A stretch of 64,000 nt of DNA from Absidia repens (Eukaryota; Mucoromycota; Mucoromycetes; Mucorales; Cunninghamellaceae), in NCBI GenBank assembly GCA_002105175.1, contig MCGE01000004.1, forward strand, positions 558,001 to 622,000. The letters are read 5' to 3'. Each line of letters opens with the position of its first letter. Within the stretch, counting starts at the first letter, position 1. The notes below the pieces were generated by a model. It ran no database searches. It saw only the letters and a program-made list of their open reading frames with translations, and had not been told where the DNA came from. Of the stretch, positions 37,395 through 47,833 are shown piece after piece. The translations under genes were made by a program, and so were the position numbers.

Positions 37395-40300
37395 ATGGAA
37401 TACGTTGGAAAACTTGGAAGTCTCTTTACATCTGTATCAAGCTTTTACAATGACATTAATCCAGCTACCCTTAGTGGTGCAGTCGATATCGTGGTGGTGG
37501 AACAAAAGGATGGTGATTTGGCTTGTAGTCCTTTCCATGTACGATTCGGTAAATTGTCCTTACTGATGCCTCAAGAAAAAAAGGTAAATAGAGAACCGTA
37601 CATTGAACTCGGATGATATATTAACTTTACATAATTATATATGTATTTTTATAATAGATTGAAATCAAAGTGAATGGACAGGTGGTTCCCTATTTGATGA
37701 AAGTGGGTGAAGCCGGTGAATCATTCTTTGTGTTTGAAACGGAACATGAAGTGCCTGAAGAATTCCAAACGTCCCCAATTGTGGGCGCCGTTAACGAAAG
37801 CAAAACAGATGAGGTAAGAAAGAAATAGACTACACTATCAATCACTTCATCAGATGTCAAATTAATCCCGTTTGTTCTGTTTGTTTTTCTGATTATAGGA
37901 TCCTCCATTTTTAGACATTGGTGAATCCAAAAATCAAGGCCAAGGTAACAAATAGGAGTAAAGGCAAATGGAATAAAAAACAGAAACTGATGTGAAATTT
38001 TATTGTAATTAATTTATAGATGACCAACAACAAGAACAGCACAAAGATATGAAGGATCAATTTGAAGATGATGATGCAACAGATGACCACATGAAATTAC
38101 CCTTGCCAGCAGAATTACAGTCCCCAAAAATGATCATTGAAGAACAAATGGATAAAGTTGTCACCAATATGGATCCGTATTCTAGCAGTTTACATCACCA
38201 TCACCAACATCCGCAACAACATCATCAAGAAAATGATGCCTACAACAGAAACGCCATTACACCATCTACTATTCCTTCCCTACAGCATGATATTGATAAG
38301 TTGACCTTTGAATCTAACTCCACCACGCGGACAACTGAAATACCTTCATCGACGAAGTTTCACAAAGATACATCGGTCGCTCCTCAAAATGATGTCTACC
38401 CTATGGATGATGGCTCCGCATTACTGGAACGTGTGATCCCTGAAGCCATTACCACTACAACTATCGCAAAGGAAACATTCATTGTTCGACCTGCCAACGG
38501 TGATATTTACAGCAAAGCCATGGATGTTTCTCATCGATCGGTACACAAACGCAATGGTGGATTATTGACGAGCAGCGATTACACCAACACTGGCAACATT
38601 GATAACGACAACAAAACGTCACATGATAACACCGGGTCACCCTCATCCTTATCAACAAAATTGGATCATTCGTCTCATTCAACATCCTACCAGCAACAAC
38701 AACAACAACAACGACACCAGCAACAACATGACAACGGTGATATTGACAATGATGAACAACAAGCCCATGGTCATAACGAATCGATTGTACTGGACATTGC
38801 TGGATACAAAACTGGAGAACGTGCATGGGACGAAGGGGACGAACAGAACCAAGTGGACAATATTATCCTATCGAAGCTTGAAGATGAAATGACAACACAC
38901 GACATTGACGGATCCATGGATTTATCTGAAAGTGGAAACTTGGATTTGGCTCGCGCGGAATCACCGGAAGCTTTTGATGGTCATCCCAATACTTTACCTC
39001 AAGATATTTCCACTGCTGGGTCAAACAACAACGATACTTCGGCTGCTAAACCAAATACCACAACAACCACTGGATTATGGGGCTGGGGAAGCGCTCGACG
39101 AAGGGGAACAAATGAATCACAGAACTCAATCAAAACGGATAACGATGATGAAGCTGACGATTCGACATCTATTGGGACAGACATGACAAAAGCAACTGAT
39201 ATTTCTCAAATCGATGAACACGATAAGATCACGCACAGCAACAACGACAGCGACAACAACAATGGAGTAACAACTTTGAAATATCAATTGGTCCCTGGTA
39301 CAACCTATCGCATTGAAATGAGTTTGTGTGGTCTCTCAGCTTTTGGATACGACGAAAAGGAAAATGCGAAGGCGTTCGAAGATCAACAAATGACGTACGA
39401 TACCTTTATGCACAATCCCAATCTCCTCAACGATAAACGACTAGTGTTCCGGTATGAACGACGCTACTTTGCTGCTGGGAACACGGGGCCACTCTTCACT
39501 TCGCTGCTGTTGTACAAGAAGCCTTTACAAGAAACAACCTCTCGTCATGATGGTCACCACCCTACTTCTGCCTCTGGGTCCGGCGGGTCGAATGTAGAAG
39601 ATAGCCGGGAATCTTACTTGTTTGGCAAAGGCTGGCGGCAATGGCTTAGTCGTTCGTCTGTGGCTGCCCCTTCTTCTTCCACTTCATCATCAGCATCTAC
39701 TGCTGGCGGCGACGGCACTGAAAACTTCTCTGAAGACAAGACAAAGACACCATCATCATCATCATCAACAACAACAACAACAGTAGACAAGAACGACAAC
39801 ACTACAACAGCATCAACATCGATACCTGCTGACGATAGACACGATGATATGACCACAACTTTCACAACCACCACCAAAACGACCACTGTAGGATGGAATG
39901 CGGAGCACAATCACGACAATAGCAGCAATGGACATGGAAGTGCCACAAACCCAATGGACCTTGTGCCTCGGAAAAATTACGCAAAGACACTACGACTGAC
40001 GTCAGAACAACTCAAGCAACTTCATCTGAACAAAGGAGTGAACACGATTTCCTTCTCAGTAACATCTGCCTATCAAGGAACAGCAACGTGTGCCGCCAAG
40101 ATTTTTTATTGGGACTATGACATGCCGATTGTGATTTCAGATATCGATGGGACGATCACCAAGTCAGATGCACTGGGACATGTTTTTACGATGATTGGGA
40201 AGGATTGGACACACCATGGGGTCGCCAAACTTTACACGGATATTTACAGCAACGGTTACAAGATTCTGTATTTAACAAGTCGTGCTATTGGTCAAGCGGA

Positions 40301-41723
40301 TTACACTAGGGACTACTTGAAGAAGGTGGAACAAGGCAACTATCAGCTTCCAGATGGTCCTGTGATCATGTCCCCTGACCGCCTTTTTACCTCATTTCAT
40401 CGGGAAGTCATCATGCGCAAACCTGAAGTCTTCAAGATGGCCTGTTTGAAAGATATACAACGTCTCTTTGGTGGTCGTGACCCCTTTTATGCTGGCTTTG
40501 GCAACCGAATTACAGACGCTATCTCCTATCGAAGTGTCAGCGTTCCTGCGTCGCGCATCTTTACAATCGATCCATATGGCGATATCAAATTGGAATTGCT
40601 CAAAGGTTTTACCTCCTCCTATATCCACCTGAACGATTTGGTTGATCAGATTTTCCCCCCAGTGAATACCAAAAGTGTTACAACTGACGAAGAATACAAC
40701 GACTGGAATTTTTGGAAACAGCCTCTCCCTGCTATTGATTTACCTGAAGAAGTCACAGATACCAAAAAGTCACCACCAACATCACCAAAGCCAAAACCTA
40801 TCAAACCCGACCTCTCCTCCTTGCCCAGTGAAACGATTGCAGCATCTGAAAAACAACAACAAGCGGCGTCTTCTAGGGGTGGTTTGTTACGTAGCCTGAC
40901 CTCCATGTCGACATCATCTGCCACATCATCATCAAGCTCACTATTATCAGATGCAGGCATCCCTGCTCGGCAGCAATCACCTCCTCCACCTCCTTCTCAT
41001 GTGCCTACATCGAATGCTCATACATCTGCGTTGCCATCTACATCCTCAGCTTTATCGGCTTCCCCTATTGCTACCACAGCAAATGCAACATCGACATCAA
41101 TAGGACGAAATAGAGTCCATTCATTTACGACCACATTACGACAATCATCTCCATTACTCGGATCAAGTGCAACACAACAACCGCCTCTGGAATCTTCATC
41201 GTCAACATCAATGGTCCCTGCAACACTAGCACAGCAGGAATCGAAGGGACACAATGAAACAACGGGTGCTACTGATAACTACAGGGATGAGAAAAGTAAA
41301 GCGCTCAACAACAACAGTGGTGGTGATAACAATGTGGTGACGAACTTGACGGACGACGACGATAGACAACGACAACAGCGACCCGAAAGCCCTACATCAC
41401 CAGGTTTGATGAACCATATATCCAACGGTATCGGTGGGGTGCGCAACACGTTATCAAGAACTTTTGCTTACGGTAGTCAAGGCGATACATCAGTAGGAAA
41501 AGCAGAAAATAGCAACAACGATGCAATTCACCAAACATCACCAGACTCACCAAAGTCCACCAGCATGGAAAATGATTCAGTGGATTCAACAAGAAACAAG
41601 GACGAAGAGCGGCATCAAGATGACGACAATAAACACGATGAGTTGGAGGACGATTTGGATGAAGAATTTGACACTTCTCTCGATGATTTGGAGCATGACA
41701 TGGACGACATTCCCTTTATTTGA
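37395..41723 (+). CDS. PAH1: Lipin / phosphatidate phosphatase Pah1
   Basis: A Mg-dependent phosphatidate phosphatase making diacylglycerol at the nuclear and ER membrane, controlling the balance of storage and membrane lipid. Four exons: 37395-37583, 37658-37813, 37899-37944 and 38020-41723 (1364 residues). The N-LIP domain is residues 1-105 (starts MEYVGKLGSLFTSV). Residues 130-400 are disordered. A conserved middle block lies at about 545-625 (YQLVPGTTYRIEMSLCG). The HAD-type catalytic C-LIP domain lies at about 815-990 with DIDGT at 838-842. Residues 1010-1364 are disordered and Ser/Thr-rich, with an acidic C terminus as in yeast Pah1. It is longer than yeast or animal lipins because of the linkers. 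An AATAAA lies near 41850. Confidence 0.96.
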
Positions 41724-41934
41724 ACGCTCGGCCTTTGTGGTAGTAATAGTATAGTAGATTAGTAGTAGTAATAGTAGTAGCAGTAGCAGTAGCTTTTTAT
41801 ATATCATAGTAGCATACACTTGTACTTGTTTTATTATTTTATTTTGTATTCAATAAACACTCTGGCTCTCCACTGGAGCTTTAGGAAATCTTCGAATTAC
41901 TGAGTGGCATGGAGGGGGTGGGGGTTTATGTAAA

Positions 41935-43040
41935 TGCAAAAAAGACAAGGCATATTTTATTCAAATTTAAGACAAAATATGTACAGTAGGGACTTGCAAT
42001 AACGAAATCAAAGGGAAAACGAAACTGCATCATTATTGTGGGATAGTATTCATTCGTATATGTGTAACCATAAAGCCAAGAACTGGCAGCTGGAGACCAC
42101 AGAAAATATTTCACATCCCGCCTACGGGAACTATTTCATTTTCTCTCTGGCTTTTTAATTTCCTTCATCATTCAACTTCTATGGAGTTATGTTGGGCTTA
42201 AAATAGTGTCAGGACTAGTTTAGAAGCGTTTTCAGCTCAGGGATGACAAGATGCATAGGGAAACCGTTTCATTTTGAATTCAGAATTTAGATCCACCATT
42301 TGTTTGGCTTTTTGTAGCCTTCAATTAGCTTAGCTTAGTGTTAGTTTGTCCATAGTCTGTATATCCAAGGAATAAAATATTTCTATGTTTACATACTTCA
42401 ATGAAAAATGTCTCATTAGACTTTCTCGTGCCTGATGCAGTAGATCCTTGGTTTTTTTATAACCATGAGCCTCATTTGATTGGCATTGATCGTTGTTGTG
42501 GATTCAATACCTGATGGCTCTTTGTTCTTTCTCATGCCGTGTACATTATATTGGCACCCTTTCTGGCAACTCTTCCTTTAAATTAGTTTTGGTCATGCTT
42601 CAGAACACACATTAGTCCCCGCCATACTTCCTCCAATAGATTCTTCCATTACATCCCCTTCTCGTTACAAACTCCTCATCTTAATTTTCCATCTACCAAT
42701 ATGCCTCAATAAAATATGTCTTTTTATTAATTACCATTATCTAACCTCGTCGAATAGTAAACAAGGTCACTACTGTAATTGTTTTGTGAGATTTCTACCA
42801 GACACTTGTTCTCTAATTCACCCGCTATGACTATGTTTCTTTCCATACACCATGATATTTCTGCTCTACCAAGCATAGTAATGTGTTGTGTGCATCGAGC
42901 TGCCGAGATAGTGCGTATTGAATTGAATTTTGACTAAACTAACACGTCCCCTAAGGCTTAGCGACGCTTCCAATGTTCCGTGTCATCTAATATGAAACGA
43001 GGCTACATTGCCGCTCTACTATTCATATCAAGGAACCTAA
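41935..43040 (+). repeat. Dispersed repeat copy 7 (plus, long form)
   Basis: Begins with a reversed AATAAAATATG-like block (41951-41967) and the pre-head gtacagtagggacttgcaat at 41981-42000. The B-box-like head is at about 42109-42123 and the core at 42250-42280 with two changes. The tail, to about 43040, parallels copy 6 (tagtgttgatcg-like, acaaggtcactactgtaatt, gccgctctactattcatatc). It faces copy 8 tail-to-tail across a short microsatellite. Confidence 0.75.
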
Positions 43041-43104
43041 CACACATACACACATACACACATACACACATACACACATACACACATACACACATACACA
43101 CATA
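43041..43104. repeat. Microsatellite, 8-nt unit CACACATA x8
   Basis: Eight consecutive near-perfect CACACATA units separate repeat copies 7 and 8. Confidence 0.9.
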
Positions 43105-43179
43105 CACTCATATATACACGCCATATCTTTTTCTTATGAATAACCCGATTTGATAAGACAATTTAAGACATGGTAAAGA

Positions 43180-43500
43180 CTAGTGGTAAAAAATGAGACA
43201 TGCTTTATTCAGATGTAGTTATTAACTATGTCAACCTACAATAAAATAAACTAATGGTACTACTCTAAAAGGAAGCTAATCTATTGTCATTGTAAATCAA
43301 AAATGAAAGGGTTCCCCCATGATGTTTGTAATGCATTTTTCAAAATGCCCCTAATTCAAGTTCTAATACTAATCCAACATCACCATGACCTCACTAAAGA
43401 TCTCAATAAAGTTAATGTCATGAAAAAAAAAAAAGCGAAAAAGGTGGAGAAAAAAAAATAAACAAATGATAAAAATCATGTGGACGGAGTTGTAAACCCC
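43180..43500 (-). repeat. Dispersed repeat copy 8 (minus, short form)
   Basis: The reversed core is at about 43292-43322. The caaaatgcccctaattcaag block (43340-43359) is shared with copy 3. The head at 43475-43495 (catgtggacggagttgtaaa) is a weak reverse B-box. Ends are approximate. Confidence 0.7.
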
Positions 43501-43879
43501 CTCCCCCCCCGACCACCTTTTTTTAAAAACCATACCCAGTGAAAAAAAAAAGTCAATGTGGAAATCCCACTCCACTACTCCTGGGAAACGAGACACATCG
43601 ACGTCGGCGTTTTGATAATACGATATGGGTTATTCACATGCATTATCGGAGACCCTCTTTTCAATCATTGGTTGATTTCACTTCCTCCATCAAACTAGTA
43701 TGGGAAAAAAATAGCACCACTTGTCACATCATTTTTTTTATTGATACGAAATTGTTTTTTTAGTGTCCTTTTTTTTCAAGTGTGTACGAATAGTGTATAA
43801 TATATGTATCGAACAACAATGAAGAGGTAAAAACTATTATGTACACACAGCTCATGGTATTCCATAAAAAAAAAAAGAA

Positions 43880-44197
43880 TTATTCATCAAAGACAGAATT
43901 GGCATCAGATTCGGGATCAGGCGAAACAGTTGCTTCCTCTCCTTTGTTATCAGGATGATCCAATTCGTCCAACACGGATTGTTTTTCATTGTTGTACATA
44001 TCTAAAAGCCGTTCTGAGTCGTCTTTGGAGGAGGATGCTTGATGATGATGATGATCATTTGAATGGGTTTGAGTAGTGCTAGTGGAGCTTCCAGCAGCTG
44101 AAGAGAACAGGCGGGTGTTGGTGGGGTTTACATTATTTATCCATAATCGACTGGATGTAGCCAAAGGGCGTTGCGATTTATTCAATAAGGAAATCAT
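43880..44197 (-). CDS. Small mitochondrial-type protein, unknown
   Basis: A single-exon frame of 105 residues. The first 35 residues are rich in Arg, Ser and Asn with no acidic residue and end near RLFSSA, which looks like a mitochondrial targeting peptide. The rest is polar, His-rich then acidic, ending in DANSVFDE. No enzyme signature was seen. The ATG at 44197 is preceded by a TATA-like sequence (44199-44203 on the minus strand). The compact spacing to the polyadenylation signal of the next minus-strand exon (44273-44278) supports a separate transcript. Confidence 0.6.
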   Translation of the reverse strand: MISLLNKSQRPLATSSRLWINNVNPTNTRLFSSAAGSSTSTTQTHSNDHHHHQASSSKDDSERLLDMYNNEKQSVLDELDHPDNKGEEATVSPDPESDANSVFDE

Positions 44198-44272
44198 TTA
44201 TATGGGGAAGTGAAAAGTTAGGTGGGGAAGAAAGTGGCAAAAAAAAAAAAAGAACTCCCATTTCTTAGTTTT

Positions 44273-44278
44273 TTTATT
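44273..44278 (-). terminator. Polyadenylation signal AATAAA
   Basis: A perfect AATAAA on the minus strand, about 55 bases after the TAG of the terminal exon at 44333-44403. Confidence 0.45.
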
Positions 44279-44332
44279 GTGATAGTCCATTTCTGCATAA
44301 ACTAAAACGTTTAAACACTTTGTACACTCAGC

Positions 44333-44403
44333 CTACAAGGTGGTTGTACTCCGCCGTTCATCCACAGGGATTTTAGTGTCCTTTTCGGCGTTCTTCTTGT
44401 CAC
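44333..44403 (-). CDS. Probable terminal exon of an unannotated small gene
   Basis: On the minus strand a pyrimidine-rich TTTTTTTTTTCAAG acceptor is followed by 71 bases that, with one base from an upstream exon, read GDKKNAEKDTKIPVDERRST and then TTTL and TAG. The residues are charged and natural-looking, and an AATAAA follows at the right distance. The upstream exon was not resolved: an ATG at 44551 followed by MSHHLGY and a GTAAAA gives the wrong phase. The gene probably starts between 44420 and 44750. Confidence 0.35.
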
Positions 44404-44838
44404 CTTGAAAAAAAAAGAGAAACAACCTCTTCCCTTGACTACACATGTCAAAGTAATGACATTGGGAATCCAGTAGTATGGACTGACTCAATTCCCCATT
44501 TTTGAAGCTCGATTTTTTTTTACGTAGCCCAAGTGATGCGACATGACGATCTACGTATAACAGGGGATTGTAAGTGTATTTAAGTGGTGCAAATGAACGT
44601 TACAGTTAGGTCGGCGCTCAATTAAAACTAGCATGATAACTATTGGCAGCGTTTTTTTTTTTATTTTTTTGCTTTTCTATGCCTGTGTCAGATGATGTGA
44701 GATCTGAATGACGTTTTGTATGCCACGATGATGGAATGCGTTGTTGACCAAAAACTTCGCCAGAATAATAAAAATAAAAAAAACCTGGGAAATGCACCAA
44801 GTGACGTTAAATCACCGATATACTTACCATTTTTGTTT

Positions 44839-44881
44839 CCACTTGACTCGAACCGATTTTTGTTCGTTGCGAGTCAAGTGG
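44839..44881. repeat. Inverted repeat (12-bp perfect arms)
   Basis: The left arm ccacttgactcg (44839-44850) and right arm cgagtcaagtgg (44870-44881) are exact reverse complements separated by 19 bases. Inside, cgaac and gttcg can pair as well. It lies about 80 bases upstream of the ATG of the TFIIS-domain gene and could be a hairpin or a site for a dimeric regulator. Confidence 0.85.
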
Positions 44882-44959
44882 GAAAAAATAAGTGGGGCTC
44901 GATAAAGCAATTATTTTTCCTACAAATAATAATTGTCCTTTTTTCCTTTTTTTCATATT

Positions 44960-45511
44960 ATGTCAGATACCGTTCGTCAAAAAAGTAAGGATCACCACGA
45001 CAAATAAAAAATAAAAATAAAAATAAAAATAAAAAGTTATGCCACTATTGTACTTATCACCAGCCTATTTTGCTTTTTTTTCTGGATAGGTACCGAGTTG
45101 TTAAGTCAAGCATTATCAAATAATGAATCACTTGCCAAAGAAATTGAGCAGGCAATATATGAGCTCAACCCACAAGTAGATACTGCTTATAAGGATGCCA
45201 TTCGATCTCACGTTTTTAATTTGAAAGACACATCAAATCCAGCATTAAAAGAAAAGGTCCTTCAACGGTCCATTCATCCATCAATCTTTGCTGAAATGGT
45301 AGGTGTTTTCCGCATTCACATATACAAACGTAATTACCTGCAATAATTATTTAATTTGATTCCTTTGTAGGATGCCAGTGACATGGCTTCTTTAGATCGA
45401 CGCCAATCGAATGAAATACTACGCCGGTCTTCATTGATGGATTCGCTTGACACCGAACATGCTAGACCTATGGAAAGAGATTTAGATGATCCTGATGCGT
45501 ATCACGATTAA
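44960..45511 (+). CDS. TFIIS central-domain-only protein
   Basis: Three exons, 44960-44984, 45090-45298 and 45371-45511, give 124 residues. The whole body aligns by eye with the central (M) domain of transcription elongation factor TFIIS. SDTVRQKSTELLSQAL resembles the domain start, then an LAKEIEQAIYELN helix, YKDAIRSHVFNLKD, and ALKEKVLQRSIHPSIFAEM. The last 45 residues are polar and end DDPDAYHD. The N-terminal LW domain and the C-terminal zinc ribbon with its catalytic acidic loop are absent, so RNA-cleavage stimulation is not expected; RNA polymerase II binding is possible. The first exon is only 25 bases. An AATAAA lies near 45578. EIF1AD starts 185 bases downstream. Confidence 0.75.
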
Positions 45512-45696
45512 CTTTTTTTAATATCAACTATGCAGAAAAAATATCCAATGCATAATGTGGCTTGTATGAGCCAACAATAAAGCCAATCTTTTAAAATGCC
45601 GCTCACGGCTGGGAAACCAAAAAAAAAAAAGGTCAAAGCTTTCTTTTTTCTATTCTTTTTTTCTTCCCCTATTTTCTTTCCCTTTCTTTTGTCAAC

Positions 45697-46332
45697 ATGG
45701 GTAAAAAGCATACAGCACAAAACTTACTGGATGCCGACGATTTTGAGATCCAAGATCATCAGCAATACGCACGCTCATTGGGTCCTCGAGGCAATCATCA
45801 GCATGAAGTTGAATTTGTGGATGGCAGCAAAAAACTGGTGACCATGCCTCCTCGCTTTCGCAACTTGGTGTGGGTGAAACGAGGTAATGCAGGAAAAAAC
45901 TGATACGTAGCGAAAAGATCCTTTGATACTCATCTTTGATTATATAGGCCACTTCGTCGTTGTGGATCCTTCTTTGGGTACTATTTCTGAAAAAGTAGGT
46001 GGGGAAATCGTACAAGTACTCTTCCCAAAACACATCAAAGCTTTACAACAAGAAGGGAAATGGCAAGTACATGAATGATATATTTACATATACATTTTTT
46101 GCAATAATAGCTACTGAAGATATTAATCCGACCTTCTTTCATTAATAGGCCCGCTGAATTTACTCAAAATGCAACCACATCAGGAAGCAACAAGGATGAC
46201 GACAGTAATCATCAAGGAAACGACAGGTACGACATGGATGAAAGCGATGATGATAATGATGATGATCTTTTTATCAACAACAATCGACCGGTTTTGTCTG
46301 AAAGCGAATCCAGCAGTGATGAGGAAGAATAA
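45697..46332 (+). CDS. EIF1AD-like eIF1A-domain protein
   Basis: A probable RNA-binding OB-fold protein of the EIF1AD family (related to eIF1A), nuclear in animals. Three exons: 45697-45883, 45948-46062 and 46149-46332, 161 residues. The eIF1A-like domain lies at about 18-100 (HEVEFVDGSKKLVTMPPRFR, LVWVKRG, FVVVDP). A conserved LQQEGKWPAEF segment follows, then an acidic tail with LFINNNRPVLSESESSSDEE matching the family tail. The second intron uses a GC donor (GCAAGT at 46063), required because only this junction makes the Trp-Pro codons found in the family. The gene lies tail-to-tail with the next minus-strand gene. Confidence 0.9.
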
Positions 46333-46753
46333 ACGATAGATTTGGTTATCTGGATCCCTACAATACCCCCGTCCTCTCTTTCTTCATCCCAAAACCGCCC
46401 ATTCCACTTTAGAATAGATCCCCCATTCACTCACTCTTGATCATATATAATTTTTATATATTACATGTACAATATTATATATATATATATGGATAGATAG
46501 ATAGATCTCTTACTAATACATCTCCCCCACATTGATACATTCCCCTCCCTTAAAACACCCGTGATTATTTGCTTCCATCATCCCCTTTATTATGTTGACA
46601 AACCGACTGAATAATAAAAAAAGACTTTTTACTATAATATAATAAAAAAAAATGACTTTATTGAATAAAAAAAAAAAGTGATATGATACTATAAACTACT
46701 AGGTTCATTACTACAAATTATGATGATACTATAGCTAACAGCCGTCCCATTTT
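46333..46753. other. Convergent intergenic region
   Basis: The shared 3' region of EIF1AD and the proline-rich gene, with AT and GATA dinucleotide/tetranucleotide runs at 46478-46505 and AATAAA signals on both strands near 46613 and 46660. No gene. Confidence 0.4.
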
Positions 46754-47572
46754 CTAGATTTCTTGACGTAGGGAGATCCACTGGAGACCCACATACCAAT
46801 CCCCAGCAAGTATGGCCAACATGGAGTAAATGATAGAAGACACTAGTAACAGTAAGGCCATGGTCAGATTCAACCTAGCCCACCAGGCTTCGTATGGATT
46901 TCGACTGGCTGCACAACAGCAAGCACCAAGTATCCAAAGAGGAGGAAAGGCCCAACCAATAATAAAAATAAGGGCGCCTACAGGGAAAGATCGTCGAACG
47001 GAATCGGTGGGTGGGGCAAAACGATAGTGTTGAGGTGGGGGTGCGGGCTGGTGTCCAGGAATATAAATGGGATGGAAACGAGGAGGAGGTGGAGGAGAAG
47101 AAGGAGGTCCATGGGCTGAATGATGTTGGTGGTGGTGGTGGTGTTGATGATGAGTGCTTCCATACAGAATACCATGTTGACCATTAGAATGTTGTTGTTG
47201 ATGTGCATGAAAGTATAGAGGGGTAGACACATTTGCATTATAGTTGGGGATTTGAAGTTGTTGTTTTTTCTGCGAAGGATTATTGTATGGCTGCGGCACC
47301 GGAAATGCTATATTGTGGCCAGGAGATAGCTGCTGAGGTATTTCAGGATACAGTAACGGTGCAGATGGCTGTGCGTCAATAGTGTAGGCTGGATTGTCAT
47401 TCGGTAAATTGTCTTGTTGGCTATTGGTAGAACTTGACGGAATGGAATGTTGTGGTTGTTGTGGAGTCTGTGAATAAGGCGGTGGTAATTCTGAGTTGGT
47501 ATCAGGGTTGGTGGAAATATCACTAATGACTTGGTGATCAACAGTGGATGATGGAATTGTATTTTTGCTCAT
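46754..47572 (-). CDS. Proline-rich two-pass membrane protein
   Basis: A single exon of 272 residues, taking the ATG at 47572 (upstream in-frame codons give no true ATG). Residues 1-190 are disordered, rich in Pro, Gln, His and Ser, with PPPY-like and polyPro stretches. The C-terminal 75 residues hold two membrane segments around GALIFIIGWAFPPLWILGAC and MALLLLVSSIIYSMLAILAG, joined by a short loop with NPYEAWWARLN. Fungi commonly have proteins of this architecture without known function. The start lies 262 bases downstream of the PFA3 stop on the same strand. Confidence 0.7.
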   Translation of the reverse strand: MSKNTIPSSTVDHQVISDISTNPDTNSELPPPYSQTPQQPQHSIPSSSTNSQQDNLPNDNPAYTIDAQPSAPLLYPEIPQQLSPGHNIAFPVPQPYNNPSQKKQQLQIPNYNANVSTPLYFHAHQQQHSNGQHGILYGSTHHQHHHHHQHHSAHGPPSSPPPPPRFHPIYIPGHQPAPPPQHYRFAPPTDSVRRSFPVGALIFIIGWAFPPLWILGACCCAASRNPYEAWWARLNLTMALLLLVSSIIYSMLAILAGDWYVGLQWISLRQEI

Positions 47573-47833
47573 GTATTGATTTGTGCTGTATGTATAAATC
47601 AATATTCAAGGAAAAATAAAAAAGAGACGAAAAAAAAGAGAGGGAGGGACCAAAAAAAAAAAAAAAAAAAAAATAAGGGAATTCCAAAAAAAGAACATGC
47701 CGACATCATTGGTTCTACCCCATGATTGCTTTATTCAATATCATCATCCATCACACTATATACAAATTCCTTGGAAATACACCCCCCAAAAAAAGAGGTA
47801 AGGACTATATTCTACAAGACATAAACAATACAA

